A stretch of 64,000 bases of DNA from Salipiger sp. H15 (GCF_040409955.1 NZ_CP123384.1:2427501-2491500); one strand, 5' to 3'. Shown: positions 44,986-55,883, numbered from the stretch's first letter. Program-made: numbers and translations. The notes: generated by a model not told the origin, from the letters alone.

Positions 44986-47310
44986 GTGACGCAATCCGTC
45001 ACTGGCGAGGAACAGCGCGGTCCGGCGATGCCCCGGCGCATCTTGCCCGAGCTCGCCCTGACCATGGCGGGCTGGGCCTGCATCGCGCTCGGCGTGCTGC
45101 TGATGGGCCGCGCCGCGGCGCTGGCCTTCTTCGCGGCGGCGGGGGCGTTCTTCGCGCTCGGCGTCCTGATCGGGCTGCGGCGGCACTTCCGCGGCCGGCG
45201 CGGCCGGCGCGAAGACGCGGCGGTCCGCCAGTTGATCGAGGCCGATCCCGCCCCGGCGCTGCTCGCCGACCTGGACGGAGAGGTGATCTTCGCCAACCGC
45301 GCGGCCCGCGCCGAGGCCGGGATCGCGCCCGGCGACGGCCTCGTGGCGATCCTCTCGGGCCTCGTCCCCGATGCCGGGACGCTGGTGCAGCGCCTGCGCG
45401 CGCGGGCCAGCGGCAGGGGCGGCGCGAGCGAGGATGTCGTCTCGCAGGCCGGGCGGCTGCGCCTCGCCGTGGCCGAGACCGGCGGCGCCCTCTACTGGCG
45501 GATCGAGCGGCTGCCCGCGCGCGGCCCGTCCGAGGCGGCGCAGGACGCCGCCGCCCTTGCCGGCGATGCCCGTGACGCGCCGGTGCTGACCATCGGGCGC
45601 AGCGGTGCCGTGCTCTACATGAACGCCGCGGCCCGCGCGCTTTTCGGACGCCGGATCAAGCGCGTGGACGAGGTTCTCGAGGCCCCGGTGCGGCCGGGCA
45701 AGGTGCAGGTCATCAGCACGCCCGAGGGCGCGCGCAGCGTGCTGGTGCGCTGCTCGGATGCCGGGGTGGGGCGGCAGGAGCTGGTGCTGCACCCCGTCGA
45801 GGAGCCGGGCCGGGCCGAGGTGCGCGACGGGGTGGACGAACTGCCCGTGCCGCTTCTTCGCCTCGCGCCCGACGGGCGCATCCTGCGCGCCAATGCCGAG
45901 GCCTGCCGCATGCTCGAGGTGGCCAGCGCCGACGGCAGCTCGATCGAGGAGCACATGGCGGGGCTCGGGCGCTCGATCACCGACTGGCTGTCGGACGCGG
46001 CGGCGGGGCGCGACCTGCACCGTTCGGAATTCCTGCGCCTCGTCCGGCCCGAGCGCGAGGTCTTCGTGCAGGTGACGCTGAACCGCGTGGTGACCGCGGG
46101 GCGGGCCGAGCTCATCGCCGTGCTGAGCGATGCGACCGAGCTCAAATCGCTCGAGGCACAGTTCGTGCAGAGCCAGAAGATGCAGGCGATCGGCCAGCTT
46201 GCCGGCGGGGTCGCGCATGATTTCAACAACCTGCTGACCGCCATCTCGGGCCATTGCGACCTGCTGCTGCTGCGCCACGACCAGGGCGACGCGGATTACG
46301 CCGACCTGCTGCAGATCAACCAGAACGCCAACCGCGCCGCCTCGCTGGTCGGGCAGCTGCTGGCCTTCTCGCGCAAGCAGACGCTGAGCGTCGAGAAGCT
46401 CGACCTGCGCGACACGCTGTCGGATCTCACGCACCTGCTGAACCGCCTCGTCGGCGAGCGGGTACACCTCACGCTGCGCCACGACCCGGTGCTGCCGCCG
46501 ATCCGCGGCGACCGCCGCCAGCTCGAGCAGGTGATGATGAACCTCGTGGTGAACGCCCGCGACGCCATGCCCGAGGGCGGCGAGATCGTCATCGAGACCG
46601 AGCGCCGCCTCGTGCGCGAGCCGCTGATCCGCGACCGCGCGCGGGTCGAGCCCGGCGCCTATGTCTGCGTCAAGGTGATCGACCAGGGGCTCGGCATCGC
46701 GCAGGACAAGCTGCAGAAGGTGTTCGAGCCCTTCTTCACCACCAAGCGCACGGGCGAGGGGACGGGGCTCGGCCTCTCGACCGTCTACGGCATCGTCAAG
46801 CAGACCGGCGGCTTCATCTTCGTCGACAGCGTGCTGGGCGAGGGCAGCTGCTTCACCTTGCTCTTCCCGGCCTACGAGGCGCCGGGCGAGCTCGAGGCCC
46901 CCGCCGCCGAGCCGGCGCGTCCCGCCGCGCCGCGCGACGGCAGCGTGGTGCTGCTGGTCGAGGACGAGGCGCCGGTGCGCGCCTTCGCCGCCCGCGCGCT
47001 GCGCCTGCGCGGCTTCACGGTGATCGAGGCCGAGACCGCCGAGCAGGCGCTCACGGCGCTCGAGGAGCCGGCGCTGAAGGTCGATGTCTTCGTCACCGAC
47101 GTGGTGATGCCCGGCATGGACGGCCCGAGCTGGGTGCGCCGCGCGCTCGAGGACCGGCCGGGAACCCGCGTCGTCTTCGTGTCGGGCTATGCCGAGGAGG
47201 CGCTCGACAAGAGCCGCGTGTCGGTGCCGAACTCGGTCTTCCTGCCCAAGCCCTTCTCGCTCAGCGACCTGACCGAGACGGTGCAGCGGCAGCTTGGCGG
47301 CGCCGCCTAG
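44986..47310 (+). CDS. cckA: Hybrid histidine kinase CckA
   Basis: 774 residues. Two membrane helices (about 24-66) precede three PAS-like regions (about 75-180, 190-270, 280-390). HisKA carries phospho-accepting His411 in [22 protein letters not shown]; HATPase_c has [12 protein letters not shown] and [18 protein letters not shown]. The C-terminal receiver has Asp705 in [13 protein letters not shown]. It starts the CckA-ChpT-CtrA relay, which governs cell cycle, motility and, in R. capsulatus and D. shibae, gene transfer agent production. Its 3' end overlaps the next gene tail to tail by four bases (CTAG). Confidence 0.95.
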   Translation: MTQSVTGEEQRGPAMPRRILPELALTMAGWACIALGVLLMGRAAALAFFAAAGAFFALGVLIGLRRHFRGRRGRREDAAVRQLIEADPAPALLADLDGEVIFANRAARAEAGIAPGDGLVAILSGLVPDAGTLVQRLRARASGRGGASEDVVSQAGRLRLAVAETGGALYWRIERLPARGPSEAAQDAAALAGDARDAPVLTIGRSGAVLYMNAAARALFGRRIKRVDEVLEAPVRPGKVQVISTPEGARSVLVRCSDAGVGRQELVLHPVEEPGRAEVRDGVDELPVPLLRLAPDGRILRANAEACRMLEVASADGSSIEEHMAGLGRSITDWLSDAAAGRDLHRSEFLRLVRPEREVFVQVTLNRVVTAGRAELIAVLSDATELKSLEAQFVQSQKMQAIGQLAGGVAHDFNNLLTAISGHCDLLLLRHDQGDADYADLLQINQNANRAASLVGQLLAFSRKQTLSVEKLDLRDTLSDLTHLLNRLVGERVHLTLRHDPVLPPIRGDRRQLEQVMMNLVVNARDAMPEGGEIVIETERRLVREPLIRDRARVEPGAYVCVKVIDQGLGIAQDKLQKVFEPFFTTKRTGEGTGLGLSTVYGIVKQTGGFIFVDSVLGEGSCFTLLFPAYEAPGELEAPAAEPARPAAPRDGSVVLLVEDEAPVRAFAARALRLRGFTVIEAETAEQALTALEEPALKVDVFVTDVVMPGMDGPSWVRRALEDRPGTRVVFVSGYAEEALDKSRVSVPNSVFLPKPFSLSDLTETVQRQLGGAA

Positions 47311-47900
47311 CGCGCCCGCTCCCAAAGCTCGAAATCCGCCGCGCAGCGACGCCGGAGCCGCGCCTCGACATCGGGCGACAGGTCGAGATCGGCGCGCGGC
47401 GAGACGTTCTCGCGCGGCAGGTCGAGCGTAACTCCGAGCCGCTCCTCGAGGAAGGCGGTGATCCCGGCCTGGTTCTCGTAGCGGAAGAGGTGGCTCACGT
47501 CGGTGCCGTTCGGCCGCGGCTCGACGAACTTGGCCTGGCTGCCGACATTGGCATAGGCCGGGCGGGCGCCGCCGGCATAGGCCGCGACGAATTCGTCGAA
47601 GCTGATCCCGCGGGTCGAGGTGGGCTTGCCATCGAGGAAATCGCGCTGGCGGTAGCGGTACCAGGAGCCGAGCCAGGACACGGGCTCGCGCACCACCGCC
47701 ATCAGCTCCATGTGCTCGACCCCCATCTTCTCGAACATCGGGCGGAAGAAGCGGTTGTAGCGGTAGACCGGCGCGTGTTTCAGCTCGGGCGGGTCGAGCA
47801 CGCTCATCGAGGCATGCGGCCCCAGCGCCGCCTCGTAGGCCGACGTTCCCGTCTTCGGCACGGCCAGCATCACCAGCCGCGCCTTCCAGAATACCAGCAT
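47307..47900 (-). CDS. Sulfotransferase-like protein
   Basis: 197 residues. VMLAVPKTGTSAYEAAL is the PAPS 5'-phosphosulfate-binding loop and VVREPVSWLGSWYRYRQRD the 3'-phosphate-binding segment, in the right order and spacing for the sulfotransferase fold. Acceptor unknown. Rhodobacteraceae relatives are sometimes mis-named gamma-glutamyl kinase. Its TAG stop overlaps the cckA TAG on the opposite strand. Upstream lies a degenerate CtrA-like box shared with the recA promoter region. Confidence 0.75.
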   Translation of the reverse strand: MLVFWKARLVMLAVPKTGTSAYEAALGPHASMSVLDPPELKHAPVYRYNRFFRPMFEKMGVEHMELMAVVREPVSWLGSWYRYRQRDFLDGKPTSTRGISFDEFVAAYAGGARPAYANVGSQAKFVEPRPNGTDVSHLFRYENQAGITAFLEERLGVTLDLPRENVSPRADLDLSPDVEARLRRRCAADFELWERAR

Positions 47901-48018
47901 GTCCCTTGCCCCTCATCGTGTTCTTTTTGCCGATAAACTACTCCTTAACCCTGTTCCGCAACAGTGGGTTCAGTTCCTGCTTGAAATGTTCTCCTTTTGG
48001 TCCCATAACCGCACAGAA

Positions 48019-48033
48019 GAACAAGAGGCGAAC
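48019..48033. promoter_or_regulatory. LexA (SOS) box of recA
   Basis: GAAC-AAGAGGC-GAAC is the alphaproteobacterial SOS operator (GTTC-N7-GTTC read on the other strand), 52-66 bases before the recA start. Both half-sites are exact. It predicts LexA repression and DNA-damage induction. Confidence 0.85.
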
Positions 48034-48084
48034 AAAAGCAGCGATTGCCGCCCCGGACGCGGTATGAAATAAGGATCGGAAATC

Positions 48085-49152
48085 ATGGCAACGGCAGATC
48101 TTCTGACAATGGACAGCAAGCGAAACGCGGACCGGCAAAAGGCACTCGACTCCGCGCTGGCCCAGATCGAGCGTCAGTTCGGCAAGGGCTCGATCATGAA
48201 GCTGGGCGGCGACAACGCCCTGCGCGACATCGAGGCAACCTCCACCGGCTCGCTCGGGCTCGACATCGCGCTTGGCATCGGCGGCCTGCCCAAGGGCCGG
48301 ATCGTCGAGATCTATGGCCCCGAGAGCTCGGGCAAGACCACGCTGACGCTGCATGTCGTCGCCGAGGAACAGAAGAAGGGCGGCGTCTGCGCCTTCGTCG
48401 ACGCGGAACACGCGCTCGACCCGCAATATGCCAAGAAGCTCGGCGTCGACCTCGAGGAGCTGCTGATCTCGCAGCCCGACACCGGCGAGCAGGCGCTCGA
48501 GATCACCGACACCCTGGTGCGCTCCGGCGCGGTCAGCCTCGTGGTGGTCGACTCGGTCGCCGCGCTGACCCCCAAGAGCGAGCTCGAGGGTGACATGGGC
48601 GACAGCTCGGTCGGCGTGCACGCGCGCCTGATGAGCCAGGCGATGCGCAAGCTCACCGCCTCGATCAGCCGCTCGAACTGCATGGTGATCTTCATCAACC
48701 AGATCCGCATGAAGATCGGCGTCATGTTCGGCTCGCCCGAGACCACCACGGGCGGCAACGCGCTGAAGTTCTACAGCTCCGTGCGGCTCGACATCCGCCG
48801 CATCGGCTCGATCAAGGACCGCGACGAGGTGGTCGGCAACCAGACCCGCGTCAAGGTGGTGAAGAACAAGGTGGCGCCGCCCTTCAAGCAGGTCGAGTTC
48901 GACATCATGTACGGCGAGGGCATCTCGAAGACCGGCGAGCTGCTGGATCTCGGGGTGAAGGCCGGCGTGGTCGACAAGTCCGGCGCCTGGTATTCCTACG
49001 GTGACGAACGCATCGGCCAGGGGCGCGAGAACGCCAAGACCTTCCTCAAGGAGAACAGGCAGATCGCCAACGAGATCGAGGACAAGATCCGCGCGGCGCA
49101 CGGGCTCGACTTCCACATGTCCGAGGATGACGGGGACGTCACCGAGGATTGA
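48085..49152 (+). CDS. recA: Recombinase RecA
   Basis: 355 residues, normal length. Walker [10 protein letters not shown] at 78-86, Walker [14 protein letters not shown] loop L1 region [24 protein letters not shown] and loop L2 [27 protein letters not shown] are all intact; an acidic C-terminal tail (EDDGDVTED) is present. Strand exchange, SOS co-protease, and recombination of incoming DNA, including GTA DNA in recipients. Single-gene unit with an SOS box upstream and repeat copy 5 downstream. Confidence 0.98.
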   Translation: MATADLLTMDSKRNADRQKALDSALAQIERQFGKGSIMKLGGDNALRDIEATSTGSLGLDIALGIGGLPKGRIVEIYGPESSGKTTLTLHVVAEEQKKGGVCAFVDAEHALDPQYAKKLGVDLEELLISQPDTGEQALEITDTLVRSGAVSLVVVDSVAALTPKSELEGDMGDSSVGVHARLMSQAMRKLTASISRSNCMVIFINQIRMKIGVMFGSPETTTGGNALKFYSSVRLDIRRIGSIKDRDEVVGNQTRVKVVKNKVAPPFKQVEFDIMYGEGISKTGELLDLGVKAGVVDKSGAWYSYGDERIGQGRENAKTFLKENRQIANEIEDKIRAAHGLDFHMSEDDGDVTED

Positions 49153-49166
49153 GGCACCGGGACAGG

Positions 49167-49254
49167 GAGGGGCGCTGCCCCTCTTGGCCTTCGGCCAATT
49201 CACCCCGGCGTATTTGGAAAGAGAAGAAGGCGCGTCCGATGCGGGGCGCGCCTT
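49167..49254 (+). repeat. Extragenic palindromic element, copy 5 (half-element fused to a hairpin)
   Basis: GAGGGGC-GCT-GCCCCTC (49167-49183), TTGGCC-TTC-GGCCAA (49184-49198), CACCCC and the arm GCGTATTTGGAAAGAGAAG (49208-49226). There is no inverted arm; AAGGCGCG pairs instead with CGCGCCTT (49227-49234 with 49247-49254) and is followed by TTCCCGTTTC. It lies 14 bases after recA, which converges with the erpA-like gene, so terminator function is likely. Confidence 0.75.
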
Positions 49255-49387
49255 TCCCGTTTCATGCCAAGATGATGCGGTGTGCTCCGAAGGTGCTGCG
49301 CGAAGTGTAGGCCGCGTCTCGAGGGCGGCGGGACGGCACGAAAAAGGGCCGCGCCGGACGGCACGGCCCCTGTCGCGAGGCGCTTTG

Positions 49388-49711
49388 TCAGATCGAGAAG
49401 CTGGTGCCGCAGCCGCAGGAACTGGTGGCGTTCGGGTTCTCGATGATGAAGCGCGCGCCGATCAGCTCCTCGGAGAAGTCGATCACCGCGTCGGCGAGGA
49501 AGGGCAGCGAGACGCTGTCGACCACCACGCGCTCGCCCGCGCGCTCGAGCACGAGGTCGTCCTCGGCGGCGTCGTCGAGCTTGATCTCGTACTGGAAGCC
49601 CGAGCAGCCGCCGCCCTCGACGGCCACGCGCAGCGCCTTGCCCTGCGCGCCGGCTCCGATCTCGGCAAGGCGCTCGTAGGCGCGGTCAGTCACTTTCGGG
49701 GGCAGGTTCAT
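49388..49711 (-). CDS. erpA: A-type iron-sulfur carrier (ErpA/IscA family)
   Basis: 107 residues. The three conserved cysteines of HesB/IscA-type carriers are present: Cys36 in EGGGCSGFQY and Cys99/Cys101 in SSCGCGTSFSI. They hold an Fe-S cluster passed to target enzymes. ErpA fits the surrounding sequence best (NPNATSSCGCG ending), though IscA or SufA cannot be excluded. Divergent from dgt, a pairing common in alphaproteobacteria. Confidence 0.88.
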   Translation of the reverse strand: MNLPPKVTDRAYERLAEIGAGAQGKALRVAVEGGGCSGFQYEIKLDDAAEDDLVLERAGERVVVDSVSLPFLADAVIDFSEELIGARFIIENPNATSSCGCGTSFSI

Positions 49712-49861
49712 GGGGTGCCTCAAAGGTTTATCTCCCGGTCGCTCCATAATATAGGGATCTCCGAGAGCAGCGGCAACCGCCCGGCTTGCGCCGCGGTCGC
49801 CGCAGACACATGTGCGTGACAGTGAGGCGCGCGACTTGAGGCGCGTGAAAGGCAGAGGCTG

Positions 49862-51028
49862 ATGGAACCCTATTCCTGCGACCCGAATGGTGCGCGCCCC
49901 CGCCGCGTGGCGGAGGAGGAGAGCGCCTTCCGCTCCTGCTTCCAGCGCGACCGCGACCGGATCATCCACAGCTCGGCCTTCCGTAGGCTCAAGCACAAGA
50001 CGCAGGTCTTCGTCGAGCACGAGGGCGATTTCTACCGCACCCGTCTCACCCACAGCATCGAGGTGGCGCAGGTGGCGCGTACGATGGCCGGGGCGCTGGG
50101 GCTCAACACCGACCTCACCGAGGCGGTGGCGCTCGCGCATGACCTCGGCCACACGCCCTTCGGCCATACCGGCGAGGACGCGATGCACGCGCTGATGGCG
50201 CCCTACGGCGGGTTCGACCACAACGCGCAGGCGCTGCGCATCGTCACCCGGCTCGAGTGCCACTACGCTGAGTTCGACGGGCTCAACCTCACCTGGGACA
50301 CGCTCGAGGGGATCGCCAAGCACAACGGCCCGCTCCTGCCGCTGAAGCCGGGCGAGACGCTGCCGCTGGCGCTCGCCGAGTACAACGCCGAGCACGATCT
50401 CGAGCTGCACACCCATGCCAGCGGCGAGGCGCAGGTCGCGGCCATCGCCGACGACGTGGCCTACAACAACCACGACCTGCAGGACGGGCTGCGCGCCGGG
50501 CTCTTCACCGAGGAAGAGATCGCCGAGCTGCCGCTGATCAAGCCCGCCTATGCCGAGGTCGACCGGCTCTATCCGCAGCTCGACGCCTACCGCCGCCGCC
50601 ACGAGGCGCTGCGCCGGGTCTTCGGCTATATGGTCAGCGACGTGATCGACACCAGCCGCGCCCGGCTGCAGGCGGCGGATCCGCAGAGCTGCGACGACAT
50701 CCGCGGGCTCGGCCACCCGGTCGTCGCCTTCTCGGACGGCATGTACCAGGAGCTGAAGCAGGTGCGCAGCTTCCTCTTCACCCGCATGTACCGCGCGCCC
50801 TCGGTGGTGGTGATCCGCGAGAAGGTGACGCAGGCGCTGATGGAGCTCTTCCCGATCTACATGGAGAACCCGCTGCTGCTGCCGGCGCGCTGGCATGCGA
50901 CCGATCCCAAGAGCGAGACCGAGCTCGCGCGCATGGTGGCCGATTACGTCGCCGGCATGACCGACCGCTTCGCGCTCCTGCAGCACGCCAAGCTCACCGG
51001 CACCGACATCCTGCACGACGCGCGCTGA
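49862..51028 (+). CDS. dgt: Deoxyguanosinetriphosphate triphosphohydrolase-like protein
   Basis: 388 residues, Dgt type 2 family. The HD domain is intact: RLTHSIEVAQVARTMAGALG, then ALAHDLGHTPFGHTGEDAM (His93-Asp94) and DDVAYNNHDLQDGLRAGLF for metal binding. Hydrolyses dNTPs to nucleoside and triphosphate in characterised members; exact substrate unknown. Separated from the erpA-like gene by 150 bases of divergent promoter. Confidence 0.92.
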   Translation: MEPYSCDPNGARPRRVAEEESAFRSCFQRDRDRIIHSSAFRRLKHKTQVFVEHEGDFYRTRLTHSIEVAQVARTMAGALGLNTDLTEAVALAHDLGHTPFGHTGEDAMHALMAPYGGFDHNAQALRIVTRLECHYAEFDGLNLTWDTLEGIAKHNGPLLPLKPGETLPLALAEYNAEHDLELHTHASGEAQVAAIADDVAYNNHDLQDGLRAGLFTEEEIAELPLIKPAYAEVDRLYPQLDAYRRRHEALRRVFGYMVSDVIDTSRARLQAADPQSCDDIRGLGHPVVAFSDGMYQELKQVRSFLFTRMYRAPSVVVIREKVTQALMELFPIYMENPLLLPARWHATDPKSETELARMVADYVAGMTDRFALLQHAKLTGTDILHDAR

Positions 51029-51132
51029 AGCGCCGATCCCGGGGCCAAGCCCTTCATCGCACTGGACAGATCGGGGGCGCGGGCCAGATCATGGGCGCGG
51101 CACAGGCCGCGCTTGCGTGAAAGGGCCCTGAC

Positions 51133-52998
51133 ATGACCGGACCGGAATCGGGCGGGATCGACCCGCTGCTGGGCTTTGCCCTTGTGGGGGCGCTTGGCGT
51201 CGGCTCGCAATGGCTGGCCTGGCGGATGAAGCTGCCGGCGATCGTGGTCATGCTGGTGGCGGGTCTGGTGATCGGGCCGGGGCTCGGCGTGCTCGACCCG
51301 CACGAGGATTTCGGCGCGCTGATGGAGCCGATGCTGGCCATCGCCGTGGCGATCATCCTCTTCGAGGGCGGGCTCACGCTCAATTTCCACGGGCTGCGCG
51401 ACGCGCGGCTGGGGGTGCGGCGGCTGATCTTCCTCGGCGCGCCGCTGGGGTGGCTCGCCTCGGCCGCGGCGCTGCACTGGGTGGCGGGGCTCGGCTGGGA
51501 GAGCGCGGCGGTCTTCGGCGGCATCATGATCGTGACCGGGCCGACGGTGATCGCGCCGCTGCTGCGGCAGGCGCGGCTCAAGCACCGCCCGGCGGCGCTG
51601 CTGCAATGGGAGGCGATCGTCAACGACCCCGTCGGCGCGCTGGCCGCGGTGCTGGCCTTCGAGGTGGTCTCGGTGCTGGTCGACGCGGCCTCGGTCGGCG
51701 AGGCGATGGTCGACATGATCGTCGGCATCCTCGCGGCGGCGGCGCTCGGCGTGCTCGGCGGCTGGGGGCTGGCGCAGGCGTTCAAGCGCGGCAAGGTGCC
51801 GGAATACATGAAGGTGCCGGTGCTTTTCGTGTCGATGCTGGTGGTCTTCGCGCTGGCCGACTCGGTGCTGCATGAAAGCGGGCTGCTGGCGGTCACGCTG
51901 ATGGGTGTCTGGATCGCCAACGCCGGCCTGCCGAGCTACGAGGAGATGCGCCGCTTCAAGGAACACGCGACGATCCTGCTGGTCTCGGGTGTCTTCATCC
52001 TGCTGGCGGCGAACATGAGCCGGGACATGCTGCTCTCGCTCGACTGGCGGGCGCTGGCCTTCGTGCTGTCGGTGATCCTGCTGGCGCGGCCGCTGCCGGT
52101 GCTGGTCGCGCTTCTGGGGACCAACGTGCCGTGGAAGGAGCGGCTGATGGTCGCCTTCACCGGCCCGCGCGGCGTGGTGCTGGTGGCGGTGGCCGGGCTC
52201 TTCGCGCAGCGGCTGGTCTCGCTCGGGATCGAGGACGCGGCGCGGATCCCGGCGCTCGCCTTCGCGCTGGTGGCGGCGACGGTGGTGCTGCACGGCTTCA
52301 CCCTTGCCCCCATGGCCCGGGCGCTGGGGCAGACCGCGACCGAGACGCCGGGCGTGCTGATCACCGGCGGCTCGCGCTGGTCGGTGGCGCTGGGGCTGGC
52401 GCTGAAGAAGCTCGAGCTGCCGGTGCTCATCGCCGATCCCAACCACGCGCACCTGCGCGACGCGCGCGACGCCGGGCTCGACACGTTCTTCGGCGACATC
52501 CTGTCGGAGGCGGCCGAGCACCGGCTCGACCTCGTCAGCTACGAGAGCCTCATCGCCGCGACCGACAACGACGCCTACAACACGCTGGTCGCCACCGACC
52601 TCGCGCCGGATTTCGGCCGCGAGCACATCTTCCAGCTCAAGCGCGCCCGTGACGCCTCGAGCCGCCACGCGCTGCCGGCGACGCTGGGCGGGCGGCGCTT
52701 CGGCCCCGACGAGAGCTACGAGGAGGCCAATGCCCGCATCGCCGAGGGCTGGGAATTCCGCGTCTCGCGGCTGACCGAGGAATTCACCATGGAGGATTGG
52801 CGCGAGAAGAACCCGCAGGCGACCATCGTCGCCGACCTCGGGCCCAATGGCAGCTTCCGCCTGCTGGGGCCGGACGACACGCCGAAGGAGGCCGACGGCG
52901 TGCGGCTGGTGGTGCTGGCGCCGAAGCGCGAGGAGCGCGCGGAGGGCCGGCGCGACGAGGCGGGGAATGACACGCTGAAGGCGGCGGCGGCGGGCTAG
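51133..52998 (+). CDS. Cation:proton antiporter (CPA1/NhaP type) with C-terminal TrkA-N-like domain
   Basis: 621 residues. The first roughly 400 form 11-13 membrane helices with the CPA signature IAVAIILFEGGLTLNF and NDPVGALAAVLAF (the conserved Asp). Residues about 405-520 resemble a nucleotide-binding RCK/TrkA-N fold (VLITGGSRWSVALGLALKKLELPVLIADPNHAHLRDARDAGLDTFFGDI), and a TrkA-C-like cytoplasmic tail follows. Expected to exchange Na+ or K+ for H+; useful in marine bacteria. Ion specificity not predictable. Confidence 0.88.
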   Translation: MTGPESGGIDPLLGFALVGALGVGSQWLAWRMKLPAIVVMLVAGLVIGPGLGVLDPHEDFGALMEPMLAIAVAIILFEGGLTLNFHGLRDARLGVRRLIFLGAPLGWLASAAALHWVAGLGWESAAVFGGIMIVTGPTVIAPLLRQARLKHRPAALLQWEAIVNDPVGALAAVLAFEVVSVLVDAASVGEAMVDMIVGILAAAALGVLGGWGLAQAFKRGKVPEYMKVPVLFVSMLVVFALADSVLHESGLLAVTLMGVWIANAGLPSYEEMRRFKEHATILLVSGVFILLAANMSRDMLLSLDWRALAFVLSVILLARPLPVLVALLGTNVPWKERLMVAFTGPRGVVLVAVAGLFAQRLVSLGIEDAARIPALAFALVAATVVLHGFTLAPMARALGQTATETPGVLITGGSRWSVALGLALKKLELPVLIADPNHAHLRDARDAGLDTFFGDILSEAAEHRLDLVSYESLIAATDNDAYNTLVATDLAPDFGREHIFQLKRARDASSRHALPATLGGRRFGPDESYEEANARIAEGWEFRVSRLTEEFTMEDWREKNPQATIVADLGPNGSFRLLGPDDTPKEADGVRLVVLAPKREERAEGRRDEAGNDTLKAAAAG

Positions 52999-53121
52999 GG
53001 CGCGCGCTTCGGCCCTGTTTTCGGCCCTTTGCGCCGCATTCCGTACCGTCCGGGCCATCTCGGCATTTGACCCCGCGGGCCAAGATGGTAGAGGAGCATC
53101 CGACCGTATGGAGACAGACAG

Positions 53122-54864
53122 ATGAACCTCTTCACCGACATTCGCGCGCTTGTGCTTCAGGCGATCGAAGCGCTGCAGGCCGAAGGCGCGCTGCCCGCGG
53201 GCCTCGCCACCGCCGCCGTGACGGTGGAGCCGCCGCGAGACGCCTCGCACGGGGACATGGCCACCAATGCCGCGATGGTGCTGGCCAAGCCCGCCGGGCA
53301 GAAGCCGCGCGACATCGCCGAGGCGCTGGCCGCCAAGCTGGCCGAGGACCCGCGCATCGCGCTGGCCGAGGTCGCGGGCCCGGGCTTCCTCAACCTGCGT
53401 CTCGACACCTCGGTCTGGCAGGCGCTGCCCGCCGCGGTGCTGAAGTCGGGCACCGATTACGGCCGCTCGGACATGGGGCAGGGGCAGAAGGTCAACGTCG
53501 AATACGTCTCGGCCAACCCCACCGGCCCGATGCACGTGGGGCACACCCGCGGCGCGGTCTTCGGCGATGCGCTGGCCTCGCTGCTGGCCTATGCCGGCTA
53601 TGACGTGACGCGCGAGTATTACATCAACGACGGTGGCGCGCAGGTCGACGTGCTGGCGCGCTCGGTGTACCTGCGCTACCTCGAAGCCCATGGCCGCAGC
53701 GTCGAGTTCGAGGCCGGCACCTACCCGGGCGAGTACCTGATCGAGGTCGGCCAGAAGCTGAAGGCGCAGGTCGGCGACAAGTATGTCGACCAGCCCGAGT
53801 CCGAATGGCTCGAGGAGGTGCGCAACTTCGCCACCGACGAGATGATGGGCATGATCCGCGAGGATCTGGCGCTGCTCGGCGTGAAGATGGACCACTTCTT
53901 CTCGGAGAAGTCGCTCTACGGCACGGGCAAGATCGAGGCCGCCATCGAGTCGCTGACCGAGAAGGGGCTGATCTACCGCGGCGTGCTCGAGCCGCCGAAG
54001 GGCAAGACCCCCGAAGACTGGGAGCCGCGCGAGCAGACGCTCTTCAAGTCGACCGAGCACGGTGACGACGTCGACCGCCCGATCATGAAGTCGGACGGCA
54101 GCTGGACCTATTTCGCCCCCGACATCGCCTATCACTACGACAAGGTGAGCCGCGGCTTCGACATGCTGATCGACGTCTTCGGCGCCGACCACGGCGGCTA
54201 CGTCAAGCGGATGAAGGCGGCGGTCTCGGCGCTGTCGGATGGCCGCGTGCCGCTCGACATCAAGCTGATCCAGCTGGTCAAGCTGTTCAAGAACGGCGAG
54301 GAATTCAAGATGTCCAAGCGGGCAGGGACCTTCGTGACCCTGCGCGACGTGGTCGAGGAGGTCGGCCCCGACGTCACCCGCTTCGTCATGCTGACCCGCA
54401 AGAACGACGCCTCGCTCGACTTCGACTTCGCCAAGGCGGTGGAGCAGAGCCGCGAGAACCCGGTGTTCTACGTGCAATACGCCCATGCCCGCGTCTGCTC
54501 GGTGCTGCGCAAGGCGGTCGAGGCCGGGATCGACGTCTCGGACGAGGCACTTGCGGGCGTCGACCTCTCGGGCATGACCCACGAGGCCGAGCTGGCGCTG
54601 GCGAAGAAGGTCGCCGAATGGCCGCGCATCGTCGAGATCGCCGCCAAGGGCCACGAGCCGCACAAGGTCGCCATCTGGCTCAACGAGCTCGCCTCGGACC
54701 TGCACGGGCTGTGGAACCGCGGCCACGACGAGCCGTCGCTGCGCTTCCTGCAGGACGATCCCGCTGTCAGCCAAGGCAAAATTGCGCTGGCACGGGCCGT
54801 CGCGGTTGTCATTTCGGCCGGTCTTGGTATCTTGGGCGTGACCCCGGCAGAAGAGATGCGCTGA
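53122..54864 (+). CDS. argS: Arginyl-tRNA synthetase
   Basis: 580 residues, class I. The additional N-terminal domain (1-115) is followed by HVGH at 138-141 in [21 protein letters not shown] and the KMSKS counterpart [16 protein letters not shown] near 395; the C-terminal DALR anticodon-binding domain ends [18 protein letters not shown]. Charges tRNA-Arg. First gene of argS-SPOR-nagZ-scpA-scpB. Confidence 0.97.
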   Translation: MNLFTDIRALVLQAIEALQAEGALPAGLATAAVTVEPPRDASHGDMATNAAMVLAKPAGQKPRDIAEALAAKLAEDPRIALAEVAGPGFLNLRLDTSVWQALPAAVLKSGTDYGRSDMGQGQKVNVEYVSANPTGPMHVGHTRGAVFGDALASLLAYAGYDVTREYYINDGGAQVDVLARSVYLRYLEAHGRSVEFEAGTYPGEYLIEVGQKLKAQVGDKYVDQPESEWLEEVRNFATDEMMGMIREDLALLGVKMDHFFSEKSLYGTGKIEAAIESLTEKGLIYRGVLEPPKGKTPEDWEPREQTLFKSTEHGDDVDRPIMKSDGSWTYFAPDIAYHYDKVSRGFDMLIDVFGADHGGYVKRMKAAVSALSDGRVPLDIKLIQLVKLFKNGEEFKMSKRAGTFVTLRDVVEEVGPDVTRFVMLTRKNDASLDFDFAKAVEQSRENPVFYVQYAHARVCSVLRKAVEAGIDVSDEALAGVDLSGMTHEAELALAKKVAEWPRIVEIAAKGHEPHKVAIWLNELASDLHGLWNRGHDEPSLRFLQDDPAVSQGKIALARAVAVVISAGLGILGVTPAEEMR

Positions 54865-54950
54865 CAAACAGGCGCCTCGGGGCACTTGAGACAGAGCGAG
54901 CGGCCGGCGGGGTTCCCCTTTGCCGGCCCGACAGGCAGACCGAGGCAAAC

Positions 54951-55883
54951 ATGGCGGATTACCCCTACGACGGGCCGGAAGCACCGGCCCCGACCGGGCG
55001 GAAGGCAGCATCCCTTGCGAACTGGACTGGCGCGGCGGTATCGCTTGCGCTGGTCGTCGGCATTGGGGTGTGGGGCTACGAGCTCCTCGTGCGGGACGTG
55101 AACGGCGTGCCGGTGGTGCAGGCCATGGAAGGCCCCATGCGCATCGCGCCCGAGGATCCGGGCGGCTCGACCGCGGACCACATCGGCCTCGCGGTGAACG
55201 CCGTCGCGGGCACCGGCCTCGCCGAGCCCGGTGCCGACCGTCTGCTGCTGGCGCCGCAGGGCATCGGCCTCTCGGACGAGGACATGCCGCAGAAAAATCT
55301 CACCGCGCAGACCGGCACCGGCGAGGACCTCGCCCCGACCTCGCTTTCGGGCGACGAGGAGCTTGCCGAGATGGACGACGAGGGCGGAGAGGTCGATCCG
55401 ATCCAGGCGCTTGCCGACCAGATCGCCGCCAATGCCCGCCCGTTCGGCGATCTTGCCCCCGAGGGGGGCGAACTGGTGGCCAGCGTCACCGGCGCGGCCC
55501 CCGCGGGCGCGCTGATCCGCTCTCGCCGCCCCGAGACCCGTCCCGGAGACCTGCTGAACCAGCCCGTCGCGCTGGCCCCGGCAGCTCCCGAACCCGTGGG
55601 CCCGTCCGAGATCGACTCCGAGAGCCTGCCCGCCGGCACCCGCCTCGCGCAACTCGGCGCCTATGCCAGCGCCGACGTGGCGCGGCAGGAATGGGAGCGT
55701 TTCAGCGCCCGGTTCGGCGAGTTCATGACCGGCAAGGACCGGGTGATCGAGAAGGCCAGCTCCGGCGGGCGCACCTTCTACCGCCTGCGCGCCGCGGGCT
55801 TCACCGATCTTGCCGACGCGCGCCGCTTCTGCGCCGCCTTCGTCGCCGAGAACGCCGACTGCATCCCGGTGACCACAAGGTGA
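54951..55883 (+). CDS. SPOR-domain membrane protein
   Basis: 310 residues. One membrane helix (about 27-49) near the N-terminus, a long low-complexity acidic periplasmic linker (about 60-235), then a C-terminal SPOR domain from RLAQLGAYASADVARQEWERFSARFGEFM to FRLRAAGFTDLADARRFCAAFVAENADC. SPOR domains bind denuded peptidoglycan at division septa. Located between argS and nagZ as in related genomes. Its stop overlaps the nagZ GTG start (GTGA). Confidence 0.88.
   Translation: MADYPYDGPEAPAPTGRKAASLANWTGAAVSLALVVGIGVWGYELLVRDVNGVPVVQAMEGPMRIAPEDPGGSTADHIGLAVNAVAGTGLAEPGADRLLLAPQGIGLSDEDMPQKNLTAQTGTGEDLAPTSLSGDEELAEMDDEGGEVDPIQALADQIAANARPFGDLAPEGGELVASVTGAAPAGALIRSRRPETRPGDLLNQPVALAPAAPEPVGPSEIDSESLPAGTRLAQLGAYASADVARQEWERFSARFGEFMTGKDRVIEKASSGGRTFYRLRAAGFTDLADARRFCAAFVAENADCIPVTTR

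Noticed and set aside
50944..55011. A 1355-codon minus-strand frame spanning dgt, the antiporter and argS
   Set aside because: It crosses three confidently identified plus-strand genes, has no ribosome site or domain, and its composition is that of an antisense shadow.
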